Positions 20,306 to 21,291 of a DNA stretch of 21,291 bases are shown here, in pieces. The DNA is from a virus. The notes beneath the pieces were generated by a model. The model did no database searches, was not told where the DNA came from, and saw only the letters and a list, made by a program, of their open reading frames with translations. Each line of letters starts with the position of its first letter. Positions within the stretch are counted from its first letter, which is position 1. The position numbers were made by a program, and so were the translations under genes. Location: positions 1 to 21,291 of the IMG/VR virus record IMGVR_UViG_3300046718_000558; one strand, written 5' to 3'.

Positions 20306-21291
20306 ATGCCCCAACATGTCACTCTTTCCAATGGCTACAAACTCAACATTCCCGACGGCACGCCTCCAGACCAGGTCAAGCAGAAAGCTGCCGACATGGA
20401 GGCGCTGATCAACCCGCAGTGGAAAGGCTGGTCGGACCCAACCCAGTCACTGCGTTACCTGACCAGTTATCTGGATAACCCGATAGAGCGTATTGACACC
20501 GCTGTGGTTGGCAATGCGAGCCCCTGGGCTGTCGGTTATAATCTGGGAGCCGGTGGCATCAATGCCGCCAAATCGGCTGCCTCCGAATATCTCCCTTCCC
20601 TGAAGAACGTACCCGATCTGCCAACGACCACCGGCTTAATCCAAGGCGGTCTGGGCACGCCGCAACAAGATCCGAATGCGGAGGGGGCGGCACTAAGACG
20701 TTATGCCGAAGCTGCCATCACTGGCCTGACCAATCCCTCGCGCCCGATCATGGGCGCGTTGAGCATGCTCACCGGAGAGGGCGGGGGTGATATCGGCGGT
20801 TCGATTGCGTCCCAATATGGTGGTCCCTATTGGGAGAAAGTCGGACGCTACCTGGGAACCCTTACCGGCAGCGCAGCTCCCGGCGGGATCGAAAAGACAG
20901 CGTCAACTATCACACAGAAAACCGCCGGAAACCAGGCACCAGATGTTGGCGGCGCTGCCCAGCGGCTTAACGTCCAACCCAGCTTTGGCTCTCTTGCAAG
21001 CCCCTGGTGGCGCACGGTTGAAAAAGCCATCGGCGCAGTTCCCTGGGTTAACGCACCAGTGCTGAAAGCGCAGCAACGCATGCAGGAGGCCATCCAGAGA
21101 GCCAGGGACAGCGCGGCTGAACAGGTCAACCAGGGGCCTCTTCCGGCCAGTATCGATCCCAATTCTGTTGGCGGTAATCTGATCACGCTGGCACGCCAGA
21201 AGGTTAAGCAGATCAAGGACGATTTCAAGACACGCTACACCAATCTCAGCAACACCGTTGGACCGCAAAATCTGGTCGACGCCACGCCGCT
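20306..21291 (+). CDS. Large virion protein, N-terminal part (runs off the window)
   Basis: An ATG at 20306, 3 bases after the previous stop, opens a frame that stays open for 328 codons to the right edge; the true end is outside the window. It begins MPQHVTLSNGYKLNIPDGTPPDQVKQKAADMEALI, a version of the 'TLPDG...VPDGTSPEQ' motif found at the start of large internal and ejection proteins of many phages. Residues around 60-110 contain Gly/Ala-rich stretches (NASPWAVGYNLGAGGINAAKSAASEYL), followed by helices with the YAEAAITGLTNPSRPIMGAL and WRTVEKAIGAVPWVNAPVLKAQQRMQEAIQRARDSAAEQVN segments. It is the likely next ejectosome component. Any enzymatic domain such as a transglycosylase would be downstream and unseen. 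Confidence 0.7.
   Translation, partial: MPQHVTLSNGYKLNIPDGTPPDQVKQKAADMEALINPQWKGWSDPTQSLRYLTSYLDNPIERIDTAVVGNASPWAVGYNLGAGGINAAKSAASEYLPSLKNVPDLPTTTGLIQGGLGTPQQDPNAEGAALRRYAEAAITGLTNPSRPIMGALSMLTGEGGGDIGGSIASQYGGPYWEKVGRYLGTLTGSAAPGGIEKTASTITQKTAGNQAPDVGGAAQRLNVQPSFGSLASPWWRTVEKAIGAVPWVNAPVLKAQQRMQEAIQRARDSAAEQVNQGPLPASIDPNSVGGNLITLARQKVKQIKDDFKTRYTNLSNTVGPQNLVDATP

Noticed and set aside
1-21291. CRISPR array, tRNA or rRNA genes, insertion sequence, integrase or attachment sites
   Set aside because: No regularly spaced direct repeats with unique spacers, no cloverleaf with a conserved T-loop, no transposase or recombinase motifs, and no obvious terminal duplications were seen.

Overview
The window looks like about 21 kb of the genome of a tailed double-stranded DNA phage (or a related prophage). 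It is GC-rich, and every gene I accept lies on the + strand. Most genes are tightly packed, with ATGA, TGATG or TAATG stop/start overlaps. The module order resembles a short-tailed (podovirus-like) virion: large terminase, portal, scaffold-like protein, HK97-fold major capsid protein, head-tail adaptor, tail hub, then a T7 gp13-like acetyltransferase-fold protein, a second acetyltransferase and a run of internal-virion (ejection) protein candidates. No tape measure, tail tube or sheath gene is visible. The host cannot be read off the sequence. The GC content, the fibre domains and a small two-helix membrane protein would fit an alphaproteobacterial (rhizobial-type) host, but that is a weak inference.

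Layout. 1-142: C-terminal end of a small-terminase-like protein. 143-607: gene-free gap with a five-tract G-quadruplex motif, strong hairpins and three copies of a recurring 7-mer. 608-4152: four tail-fibre/receptor-binding genes, the last two ending in the same 138-residue domain. 4152-5167: lysis module, with a one-helix membrane protein, an amidase_3 endolysin and a two-helix membrane protein. 5186-6146: a Pro/Gly-rich low-complexity protein and a small protein with an acidic tail. 6143-15312: terminase, portal, scaffold, capsid, adaptor and tail hub. 15309-16275: two overlapping acetyltransferase-fold genes. 16278 to the end: internal-virion protein candidates, the last running off the window.

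How the genes fit together: the terminase packages DNA through the portal into a shell built from the major capsid protein on the scaffold. The adaptor and hub close the neck and carry the fibres. The fibre genes determine adsorption, the internal proteins are probably ejected to carry DNA across the envelope, and the amidase with its membrane partners releases progeny.

The most unusual signal is not a gene. The heptamer CAGACAC (or its complement GTGTCTG) occurs 33 times by my count, against about 2-3 expected by chance. It falls in all reading frames and on both strands, and it is concentrated in the gene-free gaps, where it forms inverted pairs (498-529 and 10025-10068) or sits in a hairpin loop (12315-12342). 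No standard feature type explains it.
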